Positions 26,622 to 35,521 of a stretch of DNA of 64,000 bases are shown one piece after another; position 1 is the first letter of the stretch; the number at the start of each line of letters is the position of its first letter. The position numbers and the translations under genes were made by a program. This DNA comes from Bacillus chungangensis (GTDB lineage: Bacteria; Bacillota; Bacilli; Bacillales; Bacillaceae_C), in NCBI RefSeq assembly GCF_030812995.1, contig NZ_JAUSTT010000007.1:118355-182354 (forward strand). The letters run 5' to 3'. Under the pieces are notes generated by a model, which was not told the origin of the DNA, did no database searches, and saw only the letters and a list, made by a program, of their open reading frames with translations.

Positions 26622-27548
26622 TCACTTTTGTGCAGTTATAGAGATGTTTTCTCTTAAGCTTGCTACAATCCGTTCTCTTTCCTCTTCAGAAACTTGATAA
26701 TAATATGTGTTATTAATCATCGTATCTTCGCCTTTAATTTCTAATGTTTCGATAGGGAATTTTTTCCATTCTTTTGTATATAGTGCGAAGAAGGATTTCA
26801 ATTCATCAAATGAAATATTGGTTTTAATATTATTTCCGATGATTTTATTAAAGTCTTGAATTTTAAAGATGGAGGACACATTTGTTGCTTTATCAACTAA
26901 TGCAGAGAGTACTTGTCGCTGTCTCTCATTCCGTCCAAAGTCTCCCCGCGGATCTGTTTTTCGCATTCTTGAATAATGCAAAGCTCTTTCGCCATCGAGA
27001 GAGATTAAACCTTTATCGTAATGATGCGTTTTCTTCCCTAGCTCATCAGCCTGATCAAATGCAAACTTATTTTCGACTTCAATGCCGCCGACAGTATCAA
27101 CTAATTCTCTGAATCCATTCATGTTAACTTGAACCACATAGTCAATAGGCTGTTCTATGAAATGTTCAACTGTTTTCTTTGCCATTTCGGTTCCACCATA
27201 AGCATAAGAATGGTTTATTTTATCTTTTATCCCTTTGCCGACTATTTCTGTTCGTGTATCGCGCGGAATATTGAACATAAGAATAGATTCATTTTTAGGG
27301 TTTACTGATACACATATAATGGAATCTGCTCTTCCCGGATCATTTGGCCGATCGCCAATGCCTAATAAGAGAAATAAAAGCGGATCACCTTTATCAATTA
27401 CTTCTGTTTTCTCCTCATCCTCTGGAAAATCAATCTGCATCTCTTCCATATTTTTTTCGAGCGTTTTATATGTGTTAAATAAATACCCACCAGAAACAAT
27501 AGCAAATAATGTGAATATTCCTAGTCCTATGTATAATAATTTCTTCAT
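26622..27548 (-). CDS. LytR-CpsA-Psr (LCP) family cell-wall glycopolymer transferase
   Basis: 308 residues from the ATG at 27548 (RBS GGAAGGTGAT). One N-terminal membrane anchor (about 3-25) is followed by an external LCP domain: LLLGIGDRPNDPGRADSI, IPRDTRTEI, HSYAYGG, VQVNMNGFRELVDTVGG, and RKTDPRGDFGRNERQR near the catalytic groove. LCP enzymes move lipid-linked teichoic acid or capsule precursors onto peptidoglycan, binding the pyrophosphate with conserved Arg and Asp residues that are present here. Which of the Bacillus paralogues (TagT, TagU, TagV) it matches was not resolved. Monocistronic. Confidence 0.88.
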   Translation of the reverse strand: MKKLLYIGLGIFTLFAIVSGGYLFNTYKTLEKNMEEMQIDFPEDEEKTEVIDKGDPLLFLLLGIGDRPNDPGRADSIICVSVNPKNESILMFNIPRDTRTEIVGKGIKDKINHSYAYGGTEMAKKTVEHFIEQPIDYVVQVNMNGFRELVDTVGGIEVENKFAFDQADELGKKTHHYDKGLISLDGERALHYSRMRKTDPRGDFGRNERQRQVLSALVDKATNVSSIFKIQDFNKIIGNNIKTNISFDELKSFFALYTKEWKKFPIETLEIKGEDTMINNTYYYQVSEEERERIVASLRENISITAQK

Positions 27549-28100
27549 GTCGATCACCTTCCCTTTGTTGCAAAATCCCTCGCATCCATTCATAAGCATT
27601 CAAAAACAATGAAGGAGAACCTTCACATTCCGAATTATCTGTCAGTTAGTCAATGACCCAAGTGATTTATGCTGCATATATTATGTTGAAACGTTTCATG
27701 ATGGTAATAATATGAAACTCTCTTCAAGTGATATAGAAGCATAATCATTGTAATAATAGATAATAAAAAAGAAATTGTCAATCTCGATTGTTTATCTTTT
27801 CCTATTGAAGCTAAATGATTACACCTCATTATTTTGTTATTTATTTTACATTTTATGCTGGATGAATTTGCCGAATTGGCGAATGGTAAGCAAACGCTCT
27901 ATTATTAGTTTTCGGGTTTTATAGGACGTAGGTCATTAAAGCTTTGTTAGCAGATCGAACTGCTAGTTTCTAAAAAAATGAAGGTATGTTCTTTAGGAAT
28001 TTATTTTAAAATCATATTTTTAAAAGTTTTTTAAGATCGAGGATATAAAAATAAATAAACTAGATTGTTGACGAAAATCAGTGAAAATTGGCGAATATAT

Positions 28101-28127
28101 GAGAATGAAAATCAATTTTGTTTCATT
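28101..28127 (+). promoter_or_regulatory. Candidate Fur-family operator upstream of the metal importer
   Basis: 28101-28119 (GAGAATGAAAATCAATTTT) agrees with about 14 of 19 positions of the Fur consensus. AATGAAA and TTTCATT form an inverted repeat around it. It lies just upstream of the promoter. Fur, Zur or PerR-type binding is possible; no clear MntR box was found. Confidence 0.4.
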
Positions 28128-28144
28128 TTCGAAGAATGTTTCCC

Positions 28145-28173
28145 TTGTCAAAAAAATGTGGTAGTAGTAAAAT
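28145..28173 (+). promoter_or_regulatory. Candidate promoter of the manganese importer operon
   Basis: TTGTCA, 17-base spacer, TAAAAT; 33 bases before the first start codon. Confidence 0.6.
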
Positions 28174-28206
28174 GTAATGCATCAACGAAATTAAGGAGGG
28201 AGTATA

Positions 28207-28950
28207 ATGTCCTACGCAGTATCAGTTAAAAACTTACATGTCTCTTATTATGGAAATGAAGCGGTTAGAAATGTAAGTTTTACAATAGAAAAGAAAAATC
28301 TGGTTGGCATCATCGGACCAAATGGAGCGGGAAAATCAACACTATTAAAATCTCTTTTAGGACTAATCCCTAAAGATAAAGGTGAAGTTCAATTGTTAGG
28401 GAAGAACATACAAGAAGTTCGCAAACAAATTGCTTACGTTCCACAACGCAGCAACATTGATTGGGATTTTCCGATTACTGTGATTGATACTGTTCTACTT
28501 GGGACGTATCCAGCATTGGGTCTGCTGCGGCGTCCAAGGAAAAAAGAAAAGGAATGGGCATATGAGTGTTTGAAAAAAGTTGGGATGGAATCATTTAGTA
28601 AACGTCAAATTGGAGAATTATCAGGTGGACAGCAGCAGCGTGTTTTCATTGCAAGAGCACTTGCTCAGAAAGCAGAGATGTTTTTTCTAGATGAACCATT
28701 CGTAGGCATCGATGTAACGAGTGAAGAAATGATCGTTACATTGTTGAAAGAACTCCGCGATAAAGGCAAGACAGTCTTGGTCGTACATCACGATTTAAGT
28801 AAAGCAACTAGCTACTTTAATGAACTTATATTAATTAATAAGGAATTGGTCGGATGTGGTGCTGTTGAAGAAATATTCCGTCCAGAATTAATGACTAAAG
28901 CATATAAATCGCAATTCCCAATGTTTCAAGAAATAGGGGTGAGTGTCTAA
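28207..28950 (+). CDS. mntB: Manganese/zinc-type ABC importer, ATP-binding protein
   Basis: 247 residues, RBS AAGGAGGGAG. Walker A GPNGAGKST, Q-loop YVPQRSNIDWDFP, signature LSGGQQQR, Walker B MFFLDEPFVGID and switch VVHHD are complete. VPQRSxxDWDFP is characteristic of TroB/MntB-type ATPases for Mn2+ or Zn2+. The stop overlaps the permease start (TAATG). The metal is inferred from the binding protein downstream. Confidence 0.9.
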   Translation: MSYAVSVKNLHVSYYGNEAVRNVSFTIEKKNLVGIIGPNGAGKSTLLKSLLGLIPKDKGEVQLLGKNIQEVRKQIAYVPQRSNIDWDFPITVIDTVLLGTYPALGLLRRPRKKEKEWAYECLKKVGMESFSKRQIGELSGGQQQRVFIARALAQKAEMFFLDEPFVGIDVTSEEMIVTLLKELRDKGKTVLVVHHDLSKATSYFNELILINKELVGCGAVEEIFRPELMTKAYKSQFPMFQEIGVSV

Positions 28951-29810
28951 TGGAGTTTATTCAAGCTTTATTTGAATACACCTTTTTACAAAAAGCACTC
29001 TTTACTTCTGTTATGGTCGGGATTATTTGTGGAGTAATCGGATGTTTCATTATTCTTCGCGGCATGGCTTTAATGGGAGACGCTATTTCACACGCAGTGC
29101 TACCAGGTGTGGCAATTTCATATTTGCTCGGTATAAACTTCTTTATTGGAGCGGTTGTTACTGGAGTATTGACAGCGTTAGGAATTGGTTTTGTTAGTCA
29201 AAATAGCCGCATTAAAAATGATTCATCGATTGGAATTGTTTTTACCGCAGCGTTTGCGGTAGGAATTATTCTTATTTCTCAAGCGAAGAGCAGTACAGAT
29301 TTAAATAATATTTTGTTTGGGAATGTGCTGGCCGTTCGTTCTTCTGATATGTGGACAACTCTAGGAATTGGAATCTTTGTTATTATGGCGGTATTTCTCT
29401 TTTATAAAGAATTGCTTGTTAGTTCGTTTGATCCAACTTTGTCAGCAGCATACGGCTTGCCAAATCAATTTATTCATTATTTCCTTATGACACTGCTCAC
29501 GATGGTAACGGTAGCTTCTTTGCAAACAGTCGGTATTGTGCTTGTCGTAGCAATGTTAATAACACCGGCGGCTACAGCTTATTTGTTAACAGATCGATTA
29601 TGGGTAATGATTTACCTTTCAGCGTCCTTTGGCGTCATCTCTGCTATTATTGGCTTATATTTTAGTTTTGTTTATAACTTAGCATCAGGAGCAGTAATTG
29701 TCCTTGTTGCGACTATACTATTTGGTTTAGCATTTTTATTCTCGCCTAAACAAGGAGTCTTATGGCGTTCATTGCGTACAAGAAAAAAAAGAGCTTCTCT
29801 TCAATCATAG
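28950..29810 (+). CDS. mntC: Manganese/zinc-type ABC importer, permease
   Basis: 286 residues, translationally coupled to the ATPase. About eight membrane helices of the ABC-3 family, with RGMALMGDAISHAVLPGVA and the conserved GIVLVVAMLITPAATAYLLT loop. It forms the homodimeric metal channel. Only one permease gene is present, whereas B. subtilis mntABCD has two. Confidence 0.9.
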   Translation: MEFIQALFEYTFLQKALFTSVMVGIICGVIGCFIILRGMALMGDAISHAVLPGVAISYLLGINFFIGAVVTGVLTALGIGFVSQNSRIKNDSSIGIVFTAAFAVGIILISQAKSSTDLNNILFGNVLAVRSSDMWTTLGIGIFVIMAVFLFYKELLVSSFDPTLSAAYGLPNQFIHYFLMTLLTMVTVASLQTVGIVLVVAMLITPAATAYLLTDRLWVMIYLSASFGVISAIIGLYFSFVYNLASGAVIVLVATILFGLAFLFSPKQGVLWRSLRTRKKRASLQS

Positions 29811-29828
29811 AAGAACGAAAGAGGAGAT

Positions 29829-29853
29829 CTGCTCAAATAGATATTTTGAGCAG
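29829..29853 (+). terminator. Hairpin between permease and binding-protein genes
   Basis: CTGCTCAAAATA-like arms (CTGCTCAAA/TTTGAGCAG) pair and are followed by CTTCTTCTTT. It may adjust the level of the downstream binding protein rather than stop all transcription. Confidence 0.5.
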
Positions 29854-29975
29854 CTTCTTCTTTATCCTTTAGGATTACTGAAGGATGAAGAAGGAGATGC
29901 CTCCTTATTAATCGCATTTAAAAGCGATTTAAATGTGAAAAATATGATGAAAAAAGGAAAGAGAGAGGAAAAAAT

Positions 29976-30968
29976 ATGAAAAGACTTTTACAGTTAACGT
30001 TTACTGCTTTGCTTGCCGTTTTGCTGTTAGCAGCCTGTGGAGGCGGCAGTAAAGAGACTGATGGCAGCTCAAGTTCAAACAACGATAAGAAATCAGAGCA
30101 AAAAGAAGAGAAGAAGAGCAGTGATGAGAAGCTGCAAGTAGTAACAACATTCTCTATTTTGTATGATATTGTACAAAATGTTGGTGGAGATCGAGTCGAG
30201 ATTCATAGCATGGTTCCGATTGGAACAGACCCACATGAATATAGTGCATTGCCAGAAGATATCAAAAAGGCTACAGATGCTGATGTCATGTTCTGGAATG
30301 GATTAAACATGGAAACTGGCGATGGCTGGTTTGAAAATTTAGTAGAAGTAGCTGGAAAGACGATGGATGGCGGTCAAGTGTTTGAATTAAATGAAGGGGT
30401 AGAACCAAAATATTTAACATCTGAAGATGGCCGCGAAGAAGAAATCAATCCACACTCATTTTTAGATGTAAAAGTTGGAATCAAAATGGCTGAAAATGCT
30501 AGAGACGCTTTGAAAAAAGTAGACCCTGATCATGCAGATGTTTATGAAGAAAATGCAAAATCTTACATCGAAGAATTAGAAAAAGTACATCAAGAATATC
30601 TTGACAAAATTGCTGATATACCAGAAGAAAATCGTGTGCTTGTCGCAAGTGAAAGAGCGTATCAATACATGACTGATGCATATGGTTTAGAAGCAGGATA
30701 CATTTGGGAAATAGATACTGATGAACAAGGAACGCCAGAACAAATTACATCACTTGTTAAATTTATTAAAGAAAAGAACGTCCCAGCTTTATTTGTTGAG
30801 TCCAATGTTGATTCACGTCCAATGGAAACTGTTTCAAAAGAAACTGGTGTTCCTATTAAAGGAAAGTTATTTTCAGATGAGCTTGGAAAACCAGGTGAAG
30901 ATGGCGATTCCTATATTAAAATGTTGAAATGGAATATCGATGTGATTCATAAAGGATTAACGGAATAA
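29976..30968 (+). CDS. mntA: Manganese-type ABC importer, substrate-binding lipoprotein
   Basis: 330 residues, RBS AAAGAGAGG. Lipobox LLAAC (Cys21), then a Ser/Lys/Glu-rich linker to about residue 52. The cluster A-I fold follows, with metal ligands His87 (DPHEY), His160 (NPHSFLD), Glu226 (ASERAYQY) and Asp301 (LFSDELG). The His-His-Glu-Asp set is that of Mn2+-binding PsaA/MntA proteins; zinc-specific ZnuA has a third His and a His-rich loop, which is missing. This is the main reason for calling the system a manganese importer. Confidence 0.9.
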   Translation: MKRLLQLTFTALLAVLLLAACGGGSKETDGSSSSNNDKKSEQKEEKKSSDEKLQVVTTFSILYDIVQNVGGDRVEIHSMVPIGTDPHEYSALPEDIKKATDADVMFWNGLNMETGDGWFENLVEVAGKTMDGGQVFELNEGVEPKYLTSEDGREEEINPHSFLDVKVGIKMAENARDALKKVDPDHADVYEENAKSYIEELEKVHQEYLDKIADIPEENRVLVASERAYQYMTDAYGLEAGYIWEIDTDEQGTPEQITSLVKFIKEKNVPALFVESNVDSRPMETVSKETGVPIKGKLFSDELGKPGEDGDSYIKMLKWNIDVIHKGLTE

Positions 30969-30985
30969 GAAATTTTTATTTTATT

Positions 30986-31009
30986 AGCCGTAGCGTAATG
31001 CTGCGGCTT
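30986..31009 (+). terminator. Terminator of the manganese importer operon
   Basis: AGCCGTAGC and GCTGCGGCT pair with one G-T pair, 18 bases after the stop, followed by TATTTATG. Confidence 0.6.
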
Positions 31010-31061
31010 ATTTATGTTGCTTAGTATAAGGAAAATACAGATCAAATCATTACCTGCTATA

Positions 31062-31133
31062 ATAAAGTGAAACTTCCATCAGTGGGAGGTTTCTTTCATC
31101 TCTCACTTCTTGAACAGTTAGATGTAGGATAAG
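31062..31133. repeat. End-to-end deletion copy of the TTTAT repeat, inverted
   Basis: Read on the minus strand it begins TTATCCTACATCTAACTG and ends CCCACTGATGGAAGTTTCAC and TTTAT. Only the two ends, about 72 bp in all, remain; the whole centre is missing. This shows that the ends belong together as one unit. Confidence 0.7.
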
Positions 31134-31220
31134 CTATGTATGAGAATAAGAAGAGAATAGTAAATCGAGGTGCAAAAGATTCTCTCCATTTAAATACGAT
31201 AGAGATTGGATGAAAACAAG

Positions 31221-32426
31221 ATGACAGAAAAAGTAGTAAAGGTTAGAAAAAAACATCTTCCATCTTTGGAACGTGGTTTTCCATTAATCCTAAAAGATGC
31301 AATTATCGATGAAAATAATGTAAAGGAAGAAGGAGAGATTATCCGTCTAGTTGACGAGCAAAATAAGTTTTTAGGAAAAGGTTATTATGGTAAGCAGAAT
31401 AAAGGAATTGGTTGGGTGTTGAGTTATGAACAAAATGAACAAATTGATTCAGCTTTTTTTGAAAGAAAACTGAAACAAGCACTAAACAAAAGGAAGCATT
31501 TCTTTGATCACACTGAAACAACAGCTTTTCGAGTGTTTAATGGTGAAGGAGATGGCATTGGCGGCTTAACAATTGACTATTTTGCAGGATACTACCTCAT
31601 TAACTGGTATAGCAAAGGAATATATGCATTTCAAAAAGCAGTGATTGATGCTTTAGGTAAATTAGTCTCCTGGAAGGCAGTTTACCAGAAAAAAAGATTT
31701 GCAACTAAAGGTACTTATATAGATGACGATGATTTTGTTGCTGGTGAAAGAGGTATATTTCCGATCATTGTAAAAGAAAATAGTGTTCATCTAGCTGTTG
31801 ATTTGAACGATGGAGCAATGGTCGGCGTGTTCTTAGATCAAAGGGAGGTGCGCAAAACAATAAAAGAAGCATACGCAAAAGGAAAGACCGTACTAAATAC
31901 ATTTTCTTATACGGGAGTCTTTTCTGTTTTTGCAGCTTTAGGCGGAGCGAAAAAAACGACTAGCGTTGATTTAGCTAAGAGAAGCTTAGAGAGAACGAAA
32001 GAGCAATTCAGAATCAATCAATTAAATGTTGAAGCACATGATATTCTTGTCATGGACGTTTTTCAATATTTCAAATATGCACGTAAAAAAAATCTGACAT
32101 TTGATTTAGTTATTCTTGACCCTCCAAGCTTTGCCCGTTCAAAGAAAATGACCTTTAGTGCTGTACAGGATTACCAGAATCTGTTGAAAGAAGCGATTTC
32201 TGTTACTGAGAACGAAGGTGTTATCGTTGCATCCACTAATAGCAGTGCTATTTCTATGAACAAAATGAAGGGTTTTGTAGAGAAGGCTTTTAAAGAAATG
32301 AAAACATCCTATTATATAGTAGAGGAATTTTCACTTCCAGAGGATTTTCGTACAAAAAAGGGTTTTGAGGAAAGCAACTATTTGAAAGTGCTGTTTATTA
32401 AAAAGCTTGCTTCATTCTTGAAATAG
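31221..32426 (+). CDS. Class I SAM-dependent rRNA methyltransferase, RlmI-like
   Basis: 401 residues from the ATG at 31221; a TTG five codons earlier has no better RBS. An N-terminal PUA-like RNA-binding domain (about 1-75, LERGFPLILKDAII) is followed by an RlmI-type middle domain (VFNGEGDGIGGLTIDYF) and a Rossmann methyltransferase domain: NTFSYTGVFSVFAALGGA, a SAM-binding acidic residue in TTSVDLAKRS, and LVILDPPSFARSKK. RlmI of E. coli makes 5-methylcytosine in 23S rRNA; the B. subtilis relative is YwbD. The exact target nucleotide here is inferred only. Monocistronic, cytoplasmic. Confidence 0.85.
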   Translation: MTEKVVKVRKKHLPSLERGFPLILKDAIIDENNVKEEGEIIRLVDEQNKFLGKGYYGKQNKGIGWVLSYEQNEQIDSAFFERKLKQALNKRKHFFDHTETTAFRVFNGEGDGIGGLTIDYFAGYYLINWYSKGIYAFQKAVIDALGKLVSWKAVYQKKRFATKGTYIDDDDFVAGERGIFPIIVKENSVHLAVDLNDGAMVGVFLDQREVRKTIKEAYAKGKTVLNTFSYTGVFSVFAALGGAKKTTSVDLAKRSLERTKEQFRINQLNVEAHDILVMDVFQYFKYARKKNLTFDLVILDPPSFARSKKMTFSAVQDYQNLLKEAISVTENEGVIVASTNSSAISMNKMKGFVEKAFKEMKTSYYIVEEFSLPEDFRTKKGFEESNYLKVLFIKKLASFLK

Positions 32427-32627
32427 TTATTGGAAGATACAATTGCCATTGTCTGATCCTATAGCAAAGGTCTTCAAGTCAGATCGGGATGGTAGCATTC
32501 GGATCTGACTATCTCTCTCAATCTTACTGCTAAATTAAACTCATCACCTCGTTATTTATCAAGACCTAAATTTAAAAAAAGCTTGTTTTCATGAGTGAAA
32601 TGATGTAAACTAAAAGTGTAAAAAAGA

Positions 32628-32645
32628 ATGTGAAAAGTTTCACAA
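32628..32645 (+). promoter_or_regulatory. Candidate Rex operator, distal
   Basis: ATGTGAAAAGTTTCACAA matches 14 of 18 positions of the Rex consensus TTGTGAAATAATTCACAA and is itself a palindrome. It lies 58 bases upstream of the second site. Confidence 0.55.
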
Positions 32646-32685
32646 ACAAAATAAGCTTCTTGTAATTATATTTTTTTACATATGT

Positions 32686-32703
32686 TTGTGAGATTATTCA
32701 CAA
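32686..32703 (+). promoter_or_regulatory. Candidate Rex operator, proximal
   Basis: TTGTGAGATTATTCACAA matches 16 of 18 positions of the Rex consensus. It ends 25 bases before the DoxX start, where binding should block transcription. Rex is the NADH-sensing repressor of fermentation and respiration genes in Gram-positive bacteria. Confidence 0.7.
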
Positions 32704-32728
32704 ATAATTGAAAAGGAGTGCTTGAACA

Positions 32729-33226
32729 ATGAAGTGGTGGGAGGATCGTCGTATCGCTGTTATATGGGGAGTATTAAGAATTTGGCTTGGTATTCAATGG
32801 CTGGAAGCTGGTTGGCACAAACTCGGTGGATTCGATGCAACAGGCTTTTTGCAAGGAGCTATTGCAAAAGCTGGAGGAGAATATCCCGAAGTTCAAGGAT
32901 GGTATGCGGCCTTTTTAGAAAATGTAGCAATGCCAAATGCAGGCGTTTTTAATTTTTTAATCCCATGGGGTGAAGTATTGGTAGGACTTGGATTAATCCT
33001 TGGTCTGGCAACCATTCCTGCTTTGATAGCAGCAGCATTTATGAATTTAAACTTTTTATTAGCAGGGACTTTAAGCACAAATCCAATATTTTTTACAGTA
33101 GCAATTATTCTTCTCTTCGCTCATCGAGGTACGTATTACTGGGGTATGGATCGATTTGCTATTCCTTATGTGAAACAGTTTTTTCAAAAGGGAAAGATAG
33201 AGCATAAAGTAAATCTTCCATATTAA
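32729..33226 (+). CDS. DoxX-family membrane protein
   Basis: 165 residues, RBS AAAAGGAG. Four membrane helices are predicted (about 8-25, 70-92, 96-115, 122-140). The DoxX features LGIQWLEAGWHKLGG and NFLIPWGEVLVGLGLILGL are present. DoxX proteins are poorly defined membrane subunits; some take part in thiosulfate:quinone oxidoreduction or thiol redox balance. The two Rex-like sites before it suggest repression when NADH is low and expression during oxygen limitation. Confidence 0.85.
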   Translation: MKWWEDRRIAVIWGVLRIWLGIQWLEAGWHKLGGFDATGFLQGAIAKAGGEYPEVQGWYAAFLENVAMPNAGVFNFLIPWGEVLVGLGLILGLATIPALIAAAFMNLNFLLAGTLSTNPIFFTVAIILLFAHRGTYYWGMDRFAIPYVKQFFQKGKIEHKVNLPY

Positions 33227-33245
33227 ATAAAAAGAAGAAAAGTGG

Positions 33246-33277
33246 AAAACGAGGGAAAAATCATTTCCCTCGTTTTT
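33246..33277 (+). terminator. Terminator of the DoxX gene
   Basis: AAACGAGGGAAA and TTTCCCTCGTTT pair perfectly and are followed by TT. Confidence 0.8.
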
Positions 33278-33356
33278 AGGTTGATCAGTTTTTGCGTTAA
33301 GTCCTGTTGTCAAGTATCTACCTTCGCAGCCTACTTGTTAGGATGCTTACGCTTTA

Positions 33357-33578
33357 TTAATGCCGACCGCAAGCCTTAACACGATTATTCGCTTGAGTAG
33401 CTCGTGCCAGTGCTTCTTGATCTTCGTGATCAAAGTTGTCATCGGCAAATTCGACATCATGGCCATCAGATGTAATATCTTTTGGGACTTGTGGAAGGTC
33501 TTGCTTATTTTTATCAGGTCGATAATGGTTTCCAGAGAAAACCCCTTCTGACCATTTATCAGATCGATTATCGTTCAT
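33357..33578 (-). CDS. yfhD: YfhD family small protein
   Basis: 73 residues, start with GGGGG upstream. Highly charged and polar, with no membrane segment: NDNRSDKWSEGVFSGNHYRP in the N-terminal half and DEQ-rich (EFADDNFDHEDQEALARA) in the C-terminal half. This fits the YfhD family, known only from Bacillus and relatives and without a known biochemical role. It opens the yfhD to ygaE syntenic block; the neighbouring yfhE of B. subtilis was not found. Confidence 0.8.
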   Translation of the reverse strand: MNDNRSDKWSEGVFSGNHYRPDKNKQDLPQVPKDITSDGHDVEFADDNFDHEDQEALARATQANNRVKACGRH

Positions 33579-33678
33579 GATAAAACCCCCTTGACCATTT
33601 AGCAGGGAGAGATGTTTCTCCCTTGTCTATAGAATGTGTCATTTAGATATTTTTTAGACAAGGTAAAAATCTCCTTCC

Positions 33679-34587
33679 TCAGCGGCGATAAATAGCGGAT
33701 AGTGCTTCGTAAAGCTTTGGGTAAGTAAACGTAAACCCGTTCTCCATTAATTGTGCCGGCAATACTTTTTGGCCATGTAAAACCAAGTTGCTTTTTTCAC
33801 CTAAAGCCATTTTCATCAGCAGGTTTGGGACTGGAAGCCAGTGAGGTCGACGAAGGACGGTGCTAAGGGTTTTCCCAAATTGCTTCATCGTTGTCGGTTG
33901 AGGAGCAGTAACATTAACAGGGCCGCTAATCTCTTCATGTTGAATAAGGAAAAGAATGGCTTTCGCGACGTCGAGAACGTGAATCCAAGATAGCCATTGG
34001 TTGCCTGAGCCAACTGTACCACCAACAAATAACTTATATGGAAATGCGATCAGTGGGAGTGCACCATCTTTTTTTCCCAGAATAATACCAAAACGGCAAA
34101 GTACGGTTCTAATACCGAGTCCAGTGGCCAATTTGGCTTCTGCTTCCCACCGTGTTACTGTTTTTGCCAGAAAATCATTTCCGCTATCTTGCATATTCTC
34201 CGTATATGTTTTCGTTTCTGAAGACTCATAGTAGCCAACTGCACTAGCTTGAATAAGAACTTTTGGCTTCGTTTTTACTGTGGATAATATTCTGAGGACT
34301 TCTTTTGTTGTTTGTATTCTACTATCAATAATGGTTTGTTTTTGCTTTGAAGACCAGCGTCCATTGTTAATAGATTCGCCAGCAAGATTAATGAAAACTT
34401 CAACGTTGTTTAATACATTTTCGGGTTTGGCATCCTCTGATAACCATTTTACGTACGTGACATTTTTCTTCTTTTTATACTTTACTGGATTTCGAGTTAA
34501 TATCCATACCTCAAAACCATTTTCAACAAGCATTTCAGTAAGCATTGTACCAAGAAAACCAGTGCCTCCTGCAATCGCCGCCTTCAT
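33679..34587 (-). CDS. yfhF: TIGR01777-type NAD(P)-dependent epimerase-like protein YfhF
   Basis: 302 residues from the ATG at 34587 (RBS AAGGGGA). An extended short-chain dehydrogenase fold: dinucleotide loop GGTGFLG, INLAGESINNGRW, QASAVGYY (the Tyr position of the catalytic YxxxK is altered, as usual in this family), RFGIILGKKDGAL and a C-terminal DUF1731 segment with RRPHWLPVPNLLMKMALGE. Family members are related to cell-division inhibitor SulA-like proteins by annotation only; the substrate is unknown. It is divergent from recX. Confidence 0.88.
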   Translation of the reverse strand: MKAAIAGGTGFLGTMLTEMLVENGFEVWILTRNPVKYKKKKNVTYVKWLSEDAKPENVLNNVEVFINLAGESINNGRWSSKQKQTIIDSRIQTTKEVLRILSTVKTKPKVLIQASAVGYYESSETKTYTENMQDSGNDFLAKTVTRWEAEAKLATGLGIRTVLCRFGIILGKKDGALPLIAFPYKLFVGGTVGSGNQWLSWIHVLDVAKAILFLIQHEEISGPVNVTAPQPTTMKQFGKTLSTVLRRPHWLPVPNLLMKMALGEKSNLVLHGQKVLPAQLMENGFTFTYPKLYEALSAIYRR

Positions 34588-34720
34588 TTTTTCGTCCCCT
34601 TTTATTTTATTATTCACTCTTTTCCACTGAATGAAGTTTTACATATTCTATTGTACCATTTTCCCACTCTTGCTAAAGTAGAAGAAGAACTTTCGATTAG
34701 AGTGAAAGCAGGTGTGAGAA

Positions 34721-35521
34721 ATGGCAGTCATTACAAGTATTTCTGTAAAAAAAGCCCAAGAAACGCGCTATCATATTTTTCTCGATGGTGAGTACGCTTT
34801 TAGTGTAGATGAAGAAGTACTGGCTCGTTTCCAATTAAAAAAAGGAAAGTCTATCTCAGAATCGGAGATGCAGATGATTTTGCAAGAAGATGAAATTCGC
34901 AAAGGAGTGCATCTTGCTGTACAGTTTTTATCTTATCGGATGCGTTCAAAAAAGGAGATAATCGACTATTTAGAGAGAAAAGGCGTAGAAGCTCCATTCA
35001 TTGATGGGATTCTTACGAAGTTATCTGCTTATCATTATATAGACGATGCTGCATATGCAAATGCTTATGTTCGAACACAAGTACAAACAACAAAAAAAGG
35101 GCCGAATGTCATTAAACAAGAATTGCAAGTAAAAGGTATTCATGAACAACAAATACAGCAGTCTTTATCATTATATAAAGACGAACAAATATTGGAACAT
35201 GCCATTTATTTAGGAGAAAAACTAGTTAGAAAGCATCAACAGCTTTCTGAACGGGCATTAAAACAAAAAATACAACATCACCTTATGATCAAAGGTTATT
35301 CAGAAGATCAAGCAGTCCGTGCGTTAAAGGAAATCCATTATCAAAAGGATGAAGACGAAGAGTGGGAAGCTTTGCAGCATCATGGGTTAAAAGCGCATAA
35401 ACGTTATCGGCATCTTGAAAAAAAAGAATATCAAATGAAATTAAAACAAGTATTATATAGAAAAGGCTTTTCATTTGAGCAGATCGAACGTTTTATTATA
35501 GAAGTAAATGAATCACGATAA
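34721..35521 (+). CDS. recX: Regulatory protein RecX
   Basis: 266 residues, RBS CAGGTGTGAG. Three repeats of RecX three-helix modules, with LSYRMRSKKEIIDYLERKG and YIDDAAYANAYVRTQ, the conserved RecX signature. RecX binds RecA filaments and inhibits or modulates strand exchange. The length is typical of the long Bacillus RecX. The position between yfhF and yfhH agrees with B. subtilis (yfhG = recX). Confidence 0.93.
   Translation: MAVITSISVKKAQETRYHIFLDGEYAFSVDEEVLARFQLKKGKSISESEMQMILQEDEIRKGVHLAVQFLSYRMRSKKEIIDYLERKGVEAPFIDGILTKLSAYHYIDDAAYANAYVRTQVQTTKKGPNVIKQELQVKGIHEQQIQQSLSLYKDEQILEHAIYLGEKLVRKHQQLSERALKQKIQHHLMIKGYSEDQAVRALKEIHYQKDEDEEWEALQHHGLKAHKRYRHLEKKEYQMKLKQVLYRKGFSFEQIERFIIEVNESR

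Larger units (their letters stand above)
27549..28206. other. Divergent intergenic region, about 660 bases
   Basis: It holds the upstream regions of the LCP gene and the metal importer, with a metal-regulator-like site and a promoter near its right end. No gene was seen in the AT-rich middle. Confidence 0.5.
32427..32728. other. Regulatory region upstream of the DoxX gene
   Basis: It holds an imperfect hairpin (GTCAGATC...GATCTGAC, 32478-32510) and two Rex-like operators. No gene. Confidence 0.5.

Noticed and set aside
32477..32511. Imperfect inverted repeat as a terminator of the methyltransferase gene
   Set aside because: Stem is interrupted and no T run follows; function unclear.
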